Source of the DNA: Lingula anatina
Lineage: Eukaryota > Brachiopoda > Lingulata > Lingulida > Lingulidae
DNA: 64,000 nt
Assembly: GCF_001039355.2 (NCBI RefSeq)
Contig: NW_019774914.1
Coordinates: 62,001-126,000, forward strand
Direction: 5' to 3'
The notes beneath the pieces are model-generated. The model had not been told where the DNA came from, ran no database searches, and saw only the letters and a program-made list of their open reading frames with translations. Numbering within the stretch: position 1 is the first letter of the stretch; every line of letters starts with the position of its first letter. The position numbers and the translations under genes were made by a program. This document shows, in pieces, positions 10,299 to 22,801 of this stretch.

Positions 10299-10556
10299 CA
10301 AAGTTGTGGAGGCAGTGTGTCACTGCCTCCCAATACTCTTCTAGGTCTCTGTCCCCCCGCCTGTACTCCCTTCGCAGGGTCTTCAGGCGCCGCTCCATCC
10401 GTCTCCACTTCTGCCTCCTCGGGGGCTGAGGATCCCCTCGGTCAGCAGCCCGGATGGAGCGCTCCGTCTGGCCCTGGATGTCCTTCAATGTGGTAATGAA
10501 TCGCCAAATTGTTGGGTGCCTAACACCAACCGAATCATTAAGTTTCTTGTTGAAAC
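10294..10556 (-). CDS. MULE transposase exon 4 (C-terminus)
   Basis: Acceptor TTTAACAG before 10556. Encodes SFNKKLND (completing the HVESFN motif), then VGVRHPTIWRFI and an Arg-rich tail. Stop TAA at 10296-10294. Confidence 0.85.
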
Positions 10557-13500
10557 CTGTTAAAGAAACTAGAGCATTAGTGCAATTAAGAATAAGGTTG
10601 TGGACCTTTTAGTGCGTGCGATTGTACCCTAATTTGTAAAAGTGATGAAAAGTTTGCATCACTAGACATGCATTATTAATATGAAATACAGCTCTGCAAA
10701 TCGGAAAGGTTTAATTGTATAGGTGTTTTTAATTTTGCTTTGCGCCATGACATGTCAGTGTGTAAACAGTACATATATCACATTCTCTTTTCAGTCTCGC
10801 CCAGTACATGAGTTTATTTGTATATATTAGAAAAGTGAATCTCAAAGCTGAGGATATTTTTCCGATATTTCCTTTTCGTACATCTCTGGTGACAGAAATT
10901 GATCATTCTTGCCAAATCTTGCCTTTTTTAATCTTTCAAAAATTTGAAAATTCACATCAGTATGAAGGGAAAATCTTCAACTCGTAATATTTACTTTAAA
11001 TAAAATTAAAAAAAAATTAACATTACACTTGCCTATATATTGAGAATGAGCGTTTCACCTAAACAGTATCAATAAACAATGATAACATTTCTGAACTTAC
11101 TTTCAACGTGATTGTTGGTTCTTGTATCCATGTTCCTCCCGTACACATTCCATGTGACGGGAGGAAACGTCCCTTCTATGTACGTGTGGTGCACGTATTG
11201 GCAAAACTCCCCCATTGCGGGGAAGCGCCGAATGTAGCGGCGTGTCCTGCGGGCATTGCAGTGCATTAGGAAGTTCTGACGAACAAGCGCCAAGGGTAAG
11301 TAACCCAACGACATGAACTTCCGAATGCACTGCCTTACCCTGGGGTTGCGCCTACAAATAGGCACCAACCCCAGTTCCTGGACGCGCCGCCACAAAGATT
11401 GACAGAAGTGAAAAAAACACCCAGCAATGTCGGTCCTTCTAAGTTCTGTCTCGAGGGCGGTGTGGAGACCCACCTCGAAGTCACAGATGACTCTGGTGGG
11501 CCTCCATCGGTGACGGGTTACCTCCCGAACTTTTCTCTTAAGGGCCTGAAAAAATGTCATATTTTTACCTGCGGGTTAACAAAAATTTTCATTTGCACCT
11601 CTGATAAGTAATTCTAAAATTTCGAGCCTTAATTGCATCCGTTATCCAGACTTTAAGCATATAGAATGAGAGATAAGCTGCCGACGCAATAGTTTAATCT
11701 TTGAAGTCAGCTACCATAGCCAAATTTACAGATTAAAAAAGGTAAACCGAAATAAAAATGTTTAATTCACCTGCAAAACTTGTCTATAATGGCCAATTGT
11801 CCGGGCCTCCATCAAGCACGCTGCCAGTACTTCCACGCGGCCACGGCGAAGGCCATGGACTGTGAATACCTGGCGATAAGGGCCCGGACAAGACCGAAAA
11901 GTGCCGTCCATAAAGATGTCCTCGCACTGCTGGAGATGCACCATGTTGGCGTCTGTTCCAAAGAGCACAATTCCCCACTCATTATCTTGGAGGATCAGGT
12001 TGTTGTCTCCCCTCCATGTTTCCGCCCACGATCCTGTTGATAATATATATATAATAATAAATAAATAATAATAATGAAATAATATATAATAAACAATAAA
12101 ATATAATTTCATGATTAGAATATGTGATCATTAAAGCAGTTATGGCTTTGAATTCATGTTACTTTCTTCATGCATGGGGATCTCTGTCGAATTTGTTATT
12201 TAATTACGACACAGTCATAGTTTAATCATTGTAACTCAGCTCAGCAACCCCTAACCTCCGTAACGTTTTTTAAATAAACGTCAGCATAGACGAAATACTC
12301 TTTAAAGGGACTTTGCATTTTCCAAATCCATAACACACAAAGTTTAATAAAACAGTGCTATTTGTTATTTTAAAAGATGCGTTCCATCATGGATATTGAT
12401 AGGCCCTAACACTCAAAAGTTGGGGTGTCACATTAAGCCTAACCTCGGTAACGGATCAAATTTGAGTATGAGTTGCTTTAGAAAGTTAAGACGTTTTATA
12501 TAAATTCCCTTCAATATATTTATAGATAATAGGCCTAGTCCTAATACCACAGTTTACGATGATAGATAGGCCTATAGGGGCCTAATGGTCATCTTTCATC
12601 AGTTATGCTAACTTCGGTCACAAAATATGTTTTAACATTTTTTTTATTTTTTTTTTATTTAATTAAAATATTAAAATATCAAAATTACTGTATTTACTTT
12701 AAAACGTTATGCCTTTCGTTTTGTGGATCAATTCTTATATAGTATTCATTCATGCCCCTTGCTGTTAATGACATTATCCTGCATTAGGCCATATATAGGC
12801 CTCCATGACAATTCTATCAAGATAGACTAGGCCCCCTAATTATTTAGGTTTTCATTAGAATTTGCTTTAAAATCGATGGTAAACTGTGGTTCATTTTATG
12901 GAATGGATATTTATTTGTCATTTTTGGTGCCTTTTTGAACTTATCATTCTATTTTAACCATAATGTGAAGTTTTAAGGACTGTCTTGGCAAGAAAAATGG
13001 TACTAGCTGACATCAGTACTAGCATGCATGTAGCCGACATTTTTGCGCGAGAGAATTGTCGAGATGCAGTAACAATATTGTCTTATTGAAGCAACAATTG
13101 CATTCAGCAAGTAGCACTGGGTCCTATCTTACTATTGCAATAGTACATAGTAGTATTTGGCATCTTCTTGACGCTTCGTTTAATTTTAAACGGACATATT
13201 TTGGCAAACACGTGTCTGTTGTCGGTCTGACAGTTTGTATGCATTAACTTTCTCGGTGGGTTTTTTTTCTAGTATCTATTTTAAAAGCTGTAATCAGGTA
13301 GGTTAAATGTTTTTTTATACACTTACATGTAACAACTCTTGCTCTGGTTAAGTATGGAAAATTTCAGTGTAACACTTATAAGCACATAAATTACTCGATT
13401 CATTTCAATTTCAACAAATGTAGGAGGTAAACAGTAGCAGACGAGATTAATTTGTTTAAGTATCGATGACACAGTGCTAATTAGATGACTTAACGCCTGC

Positions 13501-14207
13501 TGCAGATTAGCAGATGCGTGTCCTACGTGATAACCATATGTCAATCTGCAGAGCAGTGGCGGATTTCGAGTGTAGGTCATGGGGGTCCTGACCCTACCCC
13601 CCCCCCCCCTTTCGCTTTCTGGTACCCTCTTCAAGTTAGATTTTTGACTAGTTGAACGGAACCTATGTATATTCTATAACCAACATATGTGTAATATTTT
13701 ATAGTTGTGTAAATAACTCGACTTTAACATCAGCCTATCTTGTTTTTCATTTCCATCCTTTGAGTTTCTCCATTGCATATGCGTTTCTGGCTTTCATAAG
13801 TGTTTAAATTCCTTATGTAATAGTAGAGAATTTTATCAAAAAACATTTGTTGACTTCATTTTCACGAAAACAGTATATATTTCATTGAAATCTTAGGTCT
13901 GCGTATAACCCTCAGAGTGCCAGTATTCAGAGGATTGCATTTGTGGAATCCTGGTATGATCGTCCCTGTAATGGGCTTTAGTATTAATAAGAAGCGGTGT
14001 TCACGCAATGTACATTACTTAAAATCCAGGCCATCTTAATGTAACAGTACGTTAACAATTTTTGCTCATGCTAGCAGGGAAAGCAATGTATAATAATATA
14101 TAATACACAGATGTTTTTGCTAATGACCATTTTCTGTGTTCTTCCAGCCATTACAAGAAACTCGGCCAAATTCCTAATGCTACCTGACGCAGCTTATAAA
14201 GGGGCCT

Positions 14208-14240
<33 letters not shown>

Positions 14241-15710
14241 CTTGCAGCATTTAACGACCGGGTCCCAATGTAGGCCTATAATGTGCCACTTTGACGGAAT
14301 CCCCGAGGGTCTACATGCCGCAATACGCACAGTTTCTACCTGTCGCCTCGCTATTAAAGAGTATTTGCCCCCCCCCCCCAAAAAAAAAGACTAATTAAAA
14401 TAGCAAATAAAATAAAATTAAAGGTTAATAATTCCCCCTTTAAGTGTTTATGTTCTTATTTAATTTGAATTCCTCTCTCTTTTTAACATACATGGTAGTT
14501 TTATGTTGAATTTTGTGTTTAGATAGGACACCGTCGTAATATAATAATTGTCGCTCAGTAACCCACAACCTAAATTACACTTTAATGTGAAATAAGTAAA
14601 ATGCTTAATGGTGTTATAGTGCCCTTTTTAAACTCATAATACAGCAAGTTTTAAAAAAAGGCATTGCTATATGTATATTTTAAGTTGTGCATTCCATCAA
14701 AAGGGATTCTAGCGCACAGAAGTTGGGGTGTCCCACATTATAGCTTAACATCAGTCACTGAATAATTTCGAAGAAAATGTTGCCCTATAAAGTTTTAATA
14801 CGTTTTGCCTGGACAGGACCAAGTACTTTTAAAATCCATTCGATTGCCCAATAAGTGAATACTGCGGATAAAAACACGTTACAGAATGCATGTCACCTTA
14901 CATCCGTTACGCCTTTTTTTAGTACATTCATTCATACCGCTCACTGTTTAAATTATCGATCCGTATTAAAATTATAGATAACTGATAATTATATCAAGAC
15001 AAGATGACCATTTGGCTTGTAACTCGAGTTCGCCTTAAAATCGAAGCAAAGTCTAATAAGATGTGTCGTTTATCTTTTGATTGACCAGAGTTTATATCAT
15101 ATTTTTTCATTATTATATATTTTAAATTGTTTAATTTTGAATATCAATGAACGGCTGAAAACATTGATTGTTTGGCTTTGTTTTTGTATTTAATTTTTCG
15201 AGTTCAAGATTCGAAGTAAAGGATAAATATAAAGAGCTTAATTGTAAAGTACTTACCAAATATGTTAACATCAGCGATGTTACGGGGTACAGGTGGCATG
15301 TGGGCAGACCTGGCACGACCCAGAATTGAACGGACCTCGTTGAAGCTGGGGATGGGGAGATCACCGGCTTGCTGGATGTCCCTTGCCACCACATCATATG
15401 TTCGTCTGATGGGTCTGGTAATGTCCGCCTCGACCTGCTGCCGAAACTGCTCCATCACCAACGTCCTATCTACCTCATCGTCATCTGGAGTATGGTTGTG
15501 GTCTCCAGCGTGGACAACACGGATGTCCCTCGCATCTAGTTCAATCTCAAAACGCTCTGTTTTCAAAAATGCACGACAATTGCTTCTCCAACAACGCCAG
15601 AAAATGTATTGTTGACCAACTTTGTTTCTATGATACCGATGTCCATCGAAAATCAAGATTTTTCCGCCCCGATTTCCAACCGAAATTCGGGGTACCGCTA
15701 TTTGCGCCAT
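10294..15710 (-). CDS. FLYWCH zinc-finger / MULE transposase, 4 exons, 474 aa
   Basis: Joined exons 15710-15257, 12033-11771, 11545-11101 and 10556-10294 give 1425 nt with matching splice phases and no stop. Residues 18-75 form a FLYWCH finger (ILIFDGHRYHRN, YIFWRCWRSNCRA, HNH) with likely Zn ligands C40, C45, H71 and H73. Residues 165-390 form the MULE DDE domain: FMDGTF (D194), VICDFE (D261), CFFHFC (C282/H285) and NNHVESFN (E387). The C-terminus is Arg-rich. In-frame TAA directly precedes the ATG, fixing the start. FLYWCH fingers are known DNA-binding modules of animal MULE transposases, so it likely binds the element ends and cuts and pastes it. All triad residues are present and no lesion is seen, so it may be recently active. 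Confidence 0.85.
11101..11545 (-). CDS. MULE transposase exon 3 (second Asp and Glu)
   Basis: Acceptor TTTTTTCAG before 11545; donor A|GTAAGT after 11101. Encodes residues 240-387: RPTRVICDFEVGL, GCFFHFCQSLWRRVQELGL and TNNHVE, ending one base into Ser388. Confidence 0.85.
11771..12033 (-). CDS. MULE transposase exon 2 (first catalytic Asp)
   Basis: Acceptor ATCAACAG before 12033; donor CAG|GTGAAT after 11771. Encodes residues 152-239, including IFMDGTF and YRQVFTVHG, a characteristic MULE start of the DDE fold. Confidence 0.85.
12034..15256 (-). other. Transposase intron 1 (3.2 kb)
   Basis: AT-rich, with long T runs (about 14212-14238), C runs near 13599-13610 and 14370, and a dispersed repeat start (agtggcggatttcgagtgta) near 13554 that resembles the element at the window's right edge. 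No ORF of note. Confidence 0.6.
15257..15710 (-). CDS. MULE transposase exon 1 (FLYWCH domain)
   Basis: Encodes residues 1-151 plus one base. ATG at 15710; donor G|GTAAGT at 15257/15256. Contains the complete FLYWCH finger and a linker rich in basic and acidic residues. Confidence 0.85.
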
Positions 15711-15711
15711 T

Positions 15712-16980
15712 TAACTACCACTTGAGCCTTTGGATGGTCTCAGAATGAACGACCGCGTCGTCTTTTTTTCTCTTTTATACGCAGCAAGAGATTATATAAT
15801 AATTACAGATTAATTCGGCAATTACACGTCTTTTTTTAATTATCTTACATATAATCTTTACATGTGTATGCCAGGTGTCCACTAATTGGTTTAACTTTCC
15901 TTATGAATACAGGAAATATGTTTCCCAATGGGGAGTGGGAATAAGTTGGACAAGTGAAGAATTAACGAAAATGGCTACTTGAAAATAGCAATTTTAAAAT
16001 GAAAATCAAGATGAACAGCGTAAGATGGCGTGGCATATTTCAGTTGAATGTGCTCATCTATTTGACGCTAAAATTATACGATATAAAAACAATATATTAT
16101 AAATAAAATACAACAACATATTACAATTACTGTGTTAAAGCACAACGAAACAGTGGCATAACTAAATGCAATTAAGTGTGTAATATTGTCAACAATAATG
16201 TGAAGTATTTGGGCATAATAAAAACATAAAAGGCGTTGAAATTTGCTGACAATTATTTACTTAAACTGACGATGCAACGTTACACATCGCGATGGACCAC
16301 TGACAGGGTATAAAGTTTGTATTTGAAAGTATAAGGGTACATATGTTTATAAAAGCACATAACATCAAAAAATTATTCATGAGAACCTTTTTTTCAATAA
16401 ATTTAATCCTGTCGTTGTAAAGTTACGCTAATTACTATTAGTAATGAAGGGAAATCAAACATTAAAAGTGATTTTTGTGTCAGAAAAAGAAGGAAAAGGT
16501 TAAAGAAAGTCATTAACAGTTTATGTGATTGGTTAACTTCATAACATAATATAATTTAAATTTCGTTCTACTATTTCTCGCATGATGACTGAGTTTTGGA
16601 TATGAATCTAGTATGAGTATTGCAAATACTATTTTTGCTAATTTTAGTTAAAAAAAAGGCTATTAGACATTGCCTAACAAGGTTGTGTTCTAAGGTAAAG
16701 TCAACATAAGTATGGAAAACTGGAAATCACGTTATAAACAATTTAAAGAACACAATAAAAATATTATAATATAGTATAAATACTTGTAAAATTGTATGAA
16801 GAGGGAGTGGTAAATAAGTGATTGAAGACTCCATAACATCGTTGTCGTTACAACACTTTTTTCAAAATTGGACACTTTTAAACATTTAACAAGAGCTTTG
16901 AAATATGTATATGTAAAAAGGTGAAAAGTGTGTTAAAGTACGTTGCGTGGAAATGAAGAACAAATTAATAAAACCAATTT
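15712..16980. other. MULE right internal region, upstream of transposase
   Basis: This contains the presumed promoter of the minus-strand transposase. No coding sequence was recognised and no confident TATA box or initiator could be assigned in this AT-rich DNA. Confidence 0.5.
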
Positions 16981-16984
16981 TGTA

Positions 16985-17890
16985 ATAAATTGCTGTAACT
17001 ATGCGTACATCTTATTAATACACATGCATACGAATAATTCACTATTTTGAGGGTGTTGGTACATTTAATTTGAAACATTTCAACTTGCATTACGCGTTGC
17101 AAGCTCATCAAAAGCAAGATTCATTTTCAGAAATCTTGACTTCAGAAGGCTGGGACTGAAGATTAATGGCGACGGAAATACCCGTTCACTTTGCCAAGTA
17201 AAACATAGAAAATAAGATTAAAAATGTCGGGAGGGATCGGTCTTTGATGTACTTCTACACTCTGGTGTCATGTAAACATTGTATGAGGCGCCTGTAATGT
17301 GATATGAAAATGTGGACATCAGTTTTTAAGAAGTAGGTGTCTTAATAAAGGCTGTTCGGCTTATATGAATAAGTCGGGCAAAAGGTTAATGGTTAAGCTT
17401 TGAGCTTAAAATAACATGGGCTTTAAGTCTTAACGGTTATTAAAACAAACGGCCATCATAAAAGACATAGTGGTAATATTTATTGCCGAAAAAAATCAAA
17501 AATACTTTGGTGTATTACTATGGCAAAAAAGAAAATACAGGCCGAAAACCAATACCATTAAATTTATTTGCAGATTAATTCCAATAAATTGCTGCAACGC
17601 TGCGTACATTTATTAATCGCACGTTTGTTGCAGGATAAAGATGAAGACTCTCGTATACACTTATTCCATGGGGAAAATTCTCTTTTAAATAGAATCTCAA
17701 GTTACAATACACGTTGTCAAGTTAATCAAAAGCATTCAACATGTGCAATAATCTTGTGTTCTTATGGCTGCGACTTAGGATTATTGGGGCGACGAAGAGA
17801 CCCTTTCAATTTGCCAAGTAAAACATAGAAAAATAAGAACAAGATGTCGGAAAGCGATCGTCCTTTGCCGTACTTCTTCACAATTAAGAA
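16985..17890. repeat. Diverged direct repeat pair (~590 bp apart) in MULE
   Basis: The stretch from aaattgctgtaactatgcg (about 16988) to tgccaagtaaaacatagaaa (17213) recurs from aaattgctgcaacgctgcg (about 17585) to the same tgccaagtaaaacatagaaa block (17812). Further matches continue on both sides. It is an internal tandem duplication with substantial divergence. Confidence 0.7.
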
Positions 17891-17988
17891 CTGTATATCA
17901 GGAAACAATTATAATAAAACCTGTTAGACAGCTGCTGATTGATTGAAAGCACATACTACCATCACAAAAGGCACAGTGGTAATATTTA

Positions 17989-18378
17989 TTGACGAAAATA
18001 TCAAAAATACTTTGGTGTATGACTATAGCAAAAATAATGGATCAAATATTAACTATTTTTGGGTGGTTTATTTTGAAAGATCAAAAAGGGATTTATGACA
18101 GATATTACAATATTGAAGGATTTTTTTGGAAAGATCGAAAAGATATTTATGACATTTATAAGATGTTTATTTCAAACAGAAAAGAATTCCTTGATAAAGA
18201 TACACAGTGCAAAAACGTAGTGCTGATAGATTCAAAAAAATATTCTTTGGACAATTTCCTAAAACCCCTAAATACAAAGGTGAAGGATAATTTAGTCCAT
18301 AAATGTAGGCCCTACAAAATATACAATATGAAAAATAAACTTTGTAAAAACTTTATATTAAAAACTGAAATGGCATAG
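17989..18378 (+). CDS. Unknown 129-aa ORF inside MULE
   Basis: This is the longest open frame in the right arm, Lys/Ile/Tyr-rich and AT-rich, opposite in strand to the transposase. It contains an internal duplication: LKDQKGIYDRYYNIEG is followed by WKDRKDIYDIYKMF, also visible in the DNA. No known domain was recognised. A 130-codon frame in DNA this AT-rich is uncommon but not proof of coding. It could be an accessory gene of the element, a captured fragment, or chance. Confidence 0.25.
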   Translation: MTKISKILWCMTIAKIMDQILTIFGWFILKDQKGIYDRYYNIEGFFWKDRKDIYDIYKMFISNRKEFLDKDTQCKNVVLIDSKKYSLDNFLKPLNTKVKDNLVHKCRPYKIYNMKNKLCKNFILKTEMA

Positions 18379-19032
18379 CAATATGAAAATAAATATGCAT
18401 CACTTGCCGTCTTAACTAACTGGTCAGTTTGTTAAAGAAAATTTGATTCCAATATATGTTAGCATTCGAACGAATTATCCGTACATTTATAATCAAGGGT
18501 TTCCCCTCCCCCCGCTCACAGACATGCATGCAATAAATGATATTTCGTTATGTATTCTGACATTTAAATAAGTATCTTTATCAGTTCTGAGAGGTACATG
18601 TGCTAGTTGGCTAAAGCAATTAATAATCAAAAGTAACACAGCACACAAATATAAAACTATATGTCATTAAATCAATAATAAATAGTAATTAGATAGATAA
18701 TAACAAAATTACGAAGCTAAAATAACTGCATGTGACAATTACGACTACTAAAAGTATAATGATAATAAATAAAAAGATGTTTTCTTTTCAGTAATTTCCT
18801 AAAGTGGGTGACGCCCATAGTGCCAAAAATAATTAATAAATTAACTTACAGAACTGATTATTTAAAGCGATTTAAGATGTTTATGCCCATAAGGATAAAC
18901 CTTCAATGCGCAGTTTTAACAAATTCAAATGGTACGGATGGAAGAAGAGAACTTTTTAAACTCGTTTATTAAAAAAAAAAGACCACTGCTCGTCACGTTA
19001 CATAACAAGCACAATGGGTGATGGGTAGCCGA
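18379..19032. other. MULE right subterminal region, nothing recognised
   Basis: AT-rich non-coding sequence leading to the right-hand 16-bp array. Confidence 0.5.
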
Positions 19033-19209
19033 CTTCTTCGGCGCAGCGAACCCTCGGCACAGCGAACCAGATCCTTTCGGCACAGCGAACCTTCGGCATA
19101 GCGAACCTTTGATTTTGGGGCTCCGGAAAAACTTAGCCGATTTTAGACCAATTTTCCGGTTTTGTCGGCACAGCGAACCCTCGGCACAGCGAACCCTCGG
19201 CACAGCGCG
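19033..19209 (-). repeat. 16-bp tandem array, right end of MULE (inverted)
   Basis: On the minus strand units such as GCTGTGCCGAGGGTTC occur in tandem at the outer side and again at the inner side. They are separated by a non-repeat segment of about 50-60 bp containing ccggaaaa...ttttccgg. The orientation is opposite to the left array, as expected for terminal inverted repeats. Confidence 0.85.
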
Positions 19210-21097
19210 CTGACCCCGATGACCACAGAGGAAATGGCAGCAGTACTGTGGTAAAATCTTCCTGATTTGTAATGGATCCAGTTTAAATTGAAGGCCACAG
19301 GCAACATGTTAAGATAAGCCCTGACTGGAACCTAATAAATCATTTTTCAGGATTCATTGCTTTTATTGTTGTGTAAAGCAAAGACGGAGTTGGCTTCCTG
19401 TCGTGTATTTCCTCCTTTTTATGTAATAAATTGATTCAGTCAGTCAGTCAAGAAAGTTGCTCTGTTTTTTATAGAGAAAAATATTCAGAAACAGAAGATT
19501 GACAACAGTTAAGGTGTTTTATTTGTATATATTAAAAACAACAATTTTCGTGAAAAATTTTGTGTAGATTGTAGAAACTAGATTCATCTGTGCTAAAGAC
19601 TGATAGCTGCCATAGCTCATCACTTCTTGAGAGCAATGCCATGTTGATAAATAGTTGGACTAATTCAGCAATTTATCATATCTTCCACCAAGAACGATTT
19701 CTTTAATCAAAGCGTGAATTATATAAGGCATACAGCTAAAACAAATAACTGCCACGAGTGTGCGTACACAATTTCTGCTTTTAAGAACTCTGCGGTTGTT
19801 CAATCCCCATGATATTTCCTCTTAACCGTTTAGGGTGAAGATTTCTCAATAATATATATTCCAGTATAAATGTTTTGACAGTTTTGCACCAGAATGGAAA
19901 GTCAGATATCTGTCAGTCCCACATTGGCCACTGAAACTAAATGAATGTACAGAATATTCACAGCAAAATAAACTAAAAACTGAAGATGAATTTATGGATT
20001 GTGAAGCCATCGCTGGCTAATCGTAATCTTTTTTGGAACACTATTGTTAGTTTTTCTGTGTATTTGAAATAAACATTTGACCGAAGTCCAGTGTTGGTAA
20101 GGACATGGTATTTTTTTTTAATGTCACATCGTGTCTGGTGGCATGGGGGAGGGGGTTAGAAAGTACTGACCTTACTTGAAAGGTCTGCTCTATATCAAAA
20201 TTTGATAACTAGTAAACAGTCTCTATGCATGCCCTTTCTCATTTTGATTCAATCAGTTGGCTAAGAGGGTAAAAAAGGCCCACTTTTTCAGAAAAGAAAA
20301 CCACCTCACTCCTTGCAAAATTGCTTTGTATAGTCCCAGCTGGTTCATTAAGCATTAAGTGTTTTTGGTGTAAGTAAGGTCTGATGTAAACACATCCAGG
20401 CCAAAGAAGCCTAAGTAGACATGTGACAGGCAACTGTCCTGATTATATCATGTAATTTCTAATGGCAATTATAGGCTAAAGACAACCAGCAGGCAATTAG
20501 CCCTATGCCCATAGACTGACTGTGTTTTATACTCACAGAGGACTTAATTAGAAATTCAGGTGTGCTGGGACTACGGTAATTATTCATAAAATTAAAACAG
20601 AATTGAAAATTAATGTTTCAAAATGTAGATACGTTAGATATTATAAATTTCAGAAAAAATATGTGCAGGTTGACAGATGTAACATCCTAGTAAGATTTTT
20701 TCTTGTTTTTGCTAGTATCTAAATGTGATGAATTCTGACAAAAAAGGGGAAGTGCGTGCGATATTAATGAGCTTTTACCCTATTGAAATATTCATCGGTG
20801 GGGTGGTGAAACTGAGAGGAGAGATGACTCTGATGGACATTGTGTAGGGGTAGGTTTAAAAAGAAGTCCCAAATCTGTGCTTTAAGTCTTGATTGCTAAA
20901 ATCAGATCTACAGCCAACTGTGCAAAGTGGATCTGCAGCATTGGTTTAGGAGGATTACACAAACAGTCAGTAAAAATGCTGTTGTTTCCTAGTAATTGTC
21001 TTAATAACTGTGTAAAGCTGTGGACAGCTTTGATGGACATGATCACTGGCCAGTGTCACAACTTAAGCCTGAAAATTAGTCTTAATTTTGAGACTTA
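19210..21097. other. Intergenic, nothing recognised
   Basis: No domain-bearing ORF on either strand. A short (CAGT)n run occurs near 19436-19450. Confidence 0.6.
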
Positions 21098-21363
21098 GGT
21101 CGCATTCACAACAGATGATCCTTGGATCTGCTGGTCCGTGAATCAAATATGGCGGACTCCACTTGAAAGCAAGGCTGCCTTGCCCCTTAATGGTCTTCCT
21201 GCCGCCCCTCCCCTTTCCTGGGGCCTAGCCCTCGAAGCTAAATTGAATCTGTGTGGAGACGAGGAGACCATTAAAGGATTAGGCGGTCTTGCTTTCATGA
21301 GGGGTCCACCATATTTGATACGCTGACTAGAAGATCGGAGGATCATCTGTTGTGAATGTGAAC
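21098..21363. mobile_element. PIF/Harbinger-like MITE (266 bp, TTA TSD)
   Basis: The termini GGTCGCATTCACAACAGATG and its inverted copy are flanked by TTA at 21095-21097 and 21364-21366. Inside the ends is the aatatggcgg/ccatattt block shared with several other elements here. The two-way palindrome produces chance ORFs on both strands. Confidence 0.85.
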
Positions 21364-21366
21364 TTA

Positions 21367-22739
21367 GACTAAAAATAAAATCTGCTTTGACGTAAGGTAA
21401 TCAGTGGAAGTTCTGTTAAATAAATTATTGGGTCTGTTTAATACCAAGAAAGACACTGTGTCAGACCCACATGTATGGGATAATTATGGTTTGATCTCGA
21501 ACTGAAGTATATCAAATTTTTGTGTTAAAGTTCAGACCAAATTTTTGAACTAAACTAGTTCTTTTGAAGAAAGAAATGACGTCAAGAGGTCTATGATATC
21601 TGTTTTCAGGCTCAGGAAACTGAAATCCCTAGGAACAGATTATCTAACCACTCTGACAGCCTAGGGAATGCTTGCTGAATATGTTTAAGTAGGTGAATTA
21701 TTCAGTCAGAATGTCATGTAGTGGGTTTAATATGTCTTCTATTAGGCGTTTAGGAGATTGCACGCTAGGTAATAATATATAAAGTGGTATATGGAAATTT
21801 GGCAAGCTAATGAAATTAATCTGGTAAAACGTATGCTTGCTGTACAAGTGTCTAATGCCTGTTGTAATAGCAACTTCTTTTGCTGATATTCACATTTATT
21901 GTGTATGTTTTGGCTGATGTTTGGGTGGGGCAGTGATACTGTGTATTTTTGTGCTGTGTGGGAGGGGCATATAGAGAAGCGGGGGCTCCTAAGATTTTGT
22001 GGTCAGTAAAAATATTTTTATAATTCATTTTGTTAAAGCTCAGTGTACTAGTAAATTAACCTTTTATGCAATGTGCATCATGCAATTTAATTTATCTCTG
22101 CCTAGTAAAATTTGATCCTGTAGAACTACTGTATTAGATGTCTGCGTGATTTGGCCGATGCATGCACTTTGAACATGATCATTATTGCATCTTTGTAAAT
22201 GTCATCTGCTTTGTGTACATCTGCTTCACTAAGGAGGGGTAATCTATCTCTAAACCACTTAAAATTGGTCTGTTATTATCGACAAAACCAAATCAAGGCA
22301 GCAGGGCTAATATCTGCTTTGTACACGCTGAAGGATTTCATTTGTTTTGAATCTTGTTTGCGGATGAGGCATTGTCTCTTTCTAGCTTGTAAATATATTA
22401 TAGAATATTTGCCAGTTGCAAAGGATAATCATGAATATTTGAAATGTTTATTTACTTATCTATATATCTGTCTACAGATTTCAAATTTGAATTAGCTCTA
22501 CATACATTTATTTCAAATATATTACTTAATGATTTCAATTGGCACTAAATAGAAGTGAAAAAAAATTATAGTACAGTCAGACCACAGCTCACTGTGGGCT
22601 GACTCTCAGTTCTTATTCTGTGCGTATTGAAATTTAAAACATTTGGTGTTCTTTTTCCAAGAAATACTAACTTGATTGACCCCTGCATCCCCCTCCTCCC
22701 AGAGGAGAACATGTTTACAAACACTAAGAATAATGAATA

Positions 22740-22801
<62 letters not shown>

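Larger units (their letters stand above)
6711..19209 (-). mobile_element. Mutator-like (MULE) transposon with tandem-repeat inverted ends
   Basis: The element is inferred from three facts. It holds a four-exon FLYWCH/MULE transposase on the minus strand. A 16-bp repeat (GCTATGCCGAAGGTTC and variants) is arrayed at the left edge (6711-6827, remnants to 7218). The same repeat is arrayed in inverted orientation at the right edge (19033-19209). No copy of the 16-mer was seen elsewhere in the window. Outer boundaries are uncertain: no 8-10 bp target duplication was recognised in the flanks, so the true ends may lie slightly outside. Internal non-coding DNA is AT-rich with its own tandem repeats. 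A later MITE insertion interrupts the left array. Confidence 0.7.

Noticed and set aside
11103-11611. Overlapping ORFs in other frames of the transposase exons
   Set aside because: Shadow frames; only the frame that joins the four exons shows family motifs.
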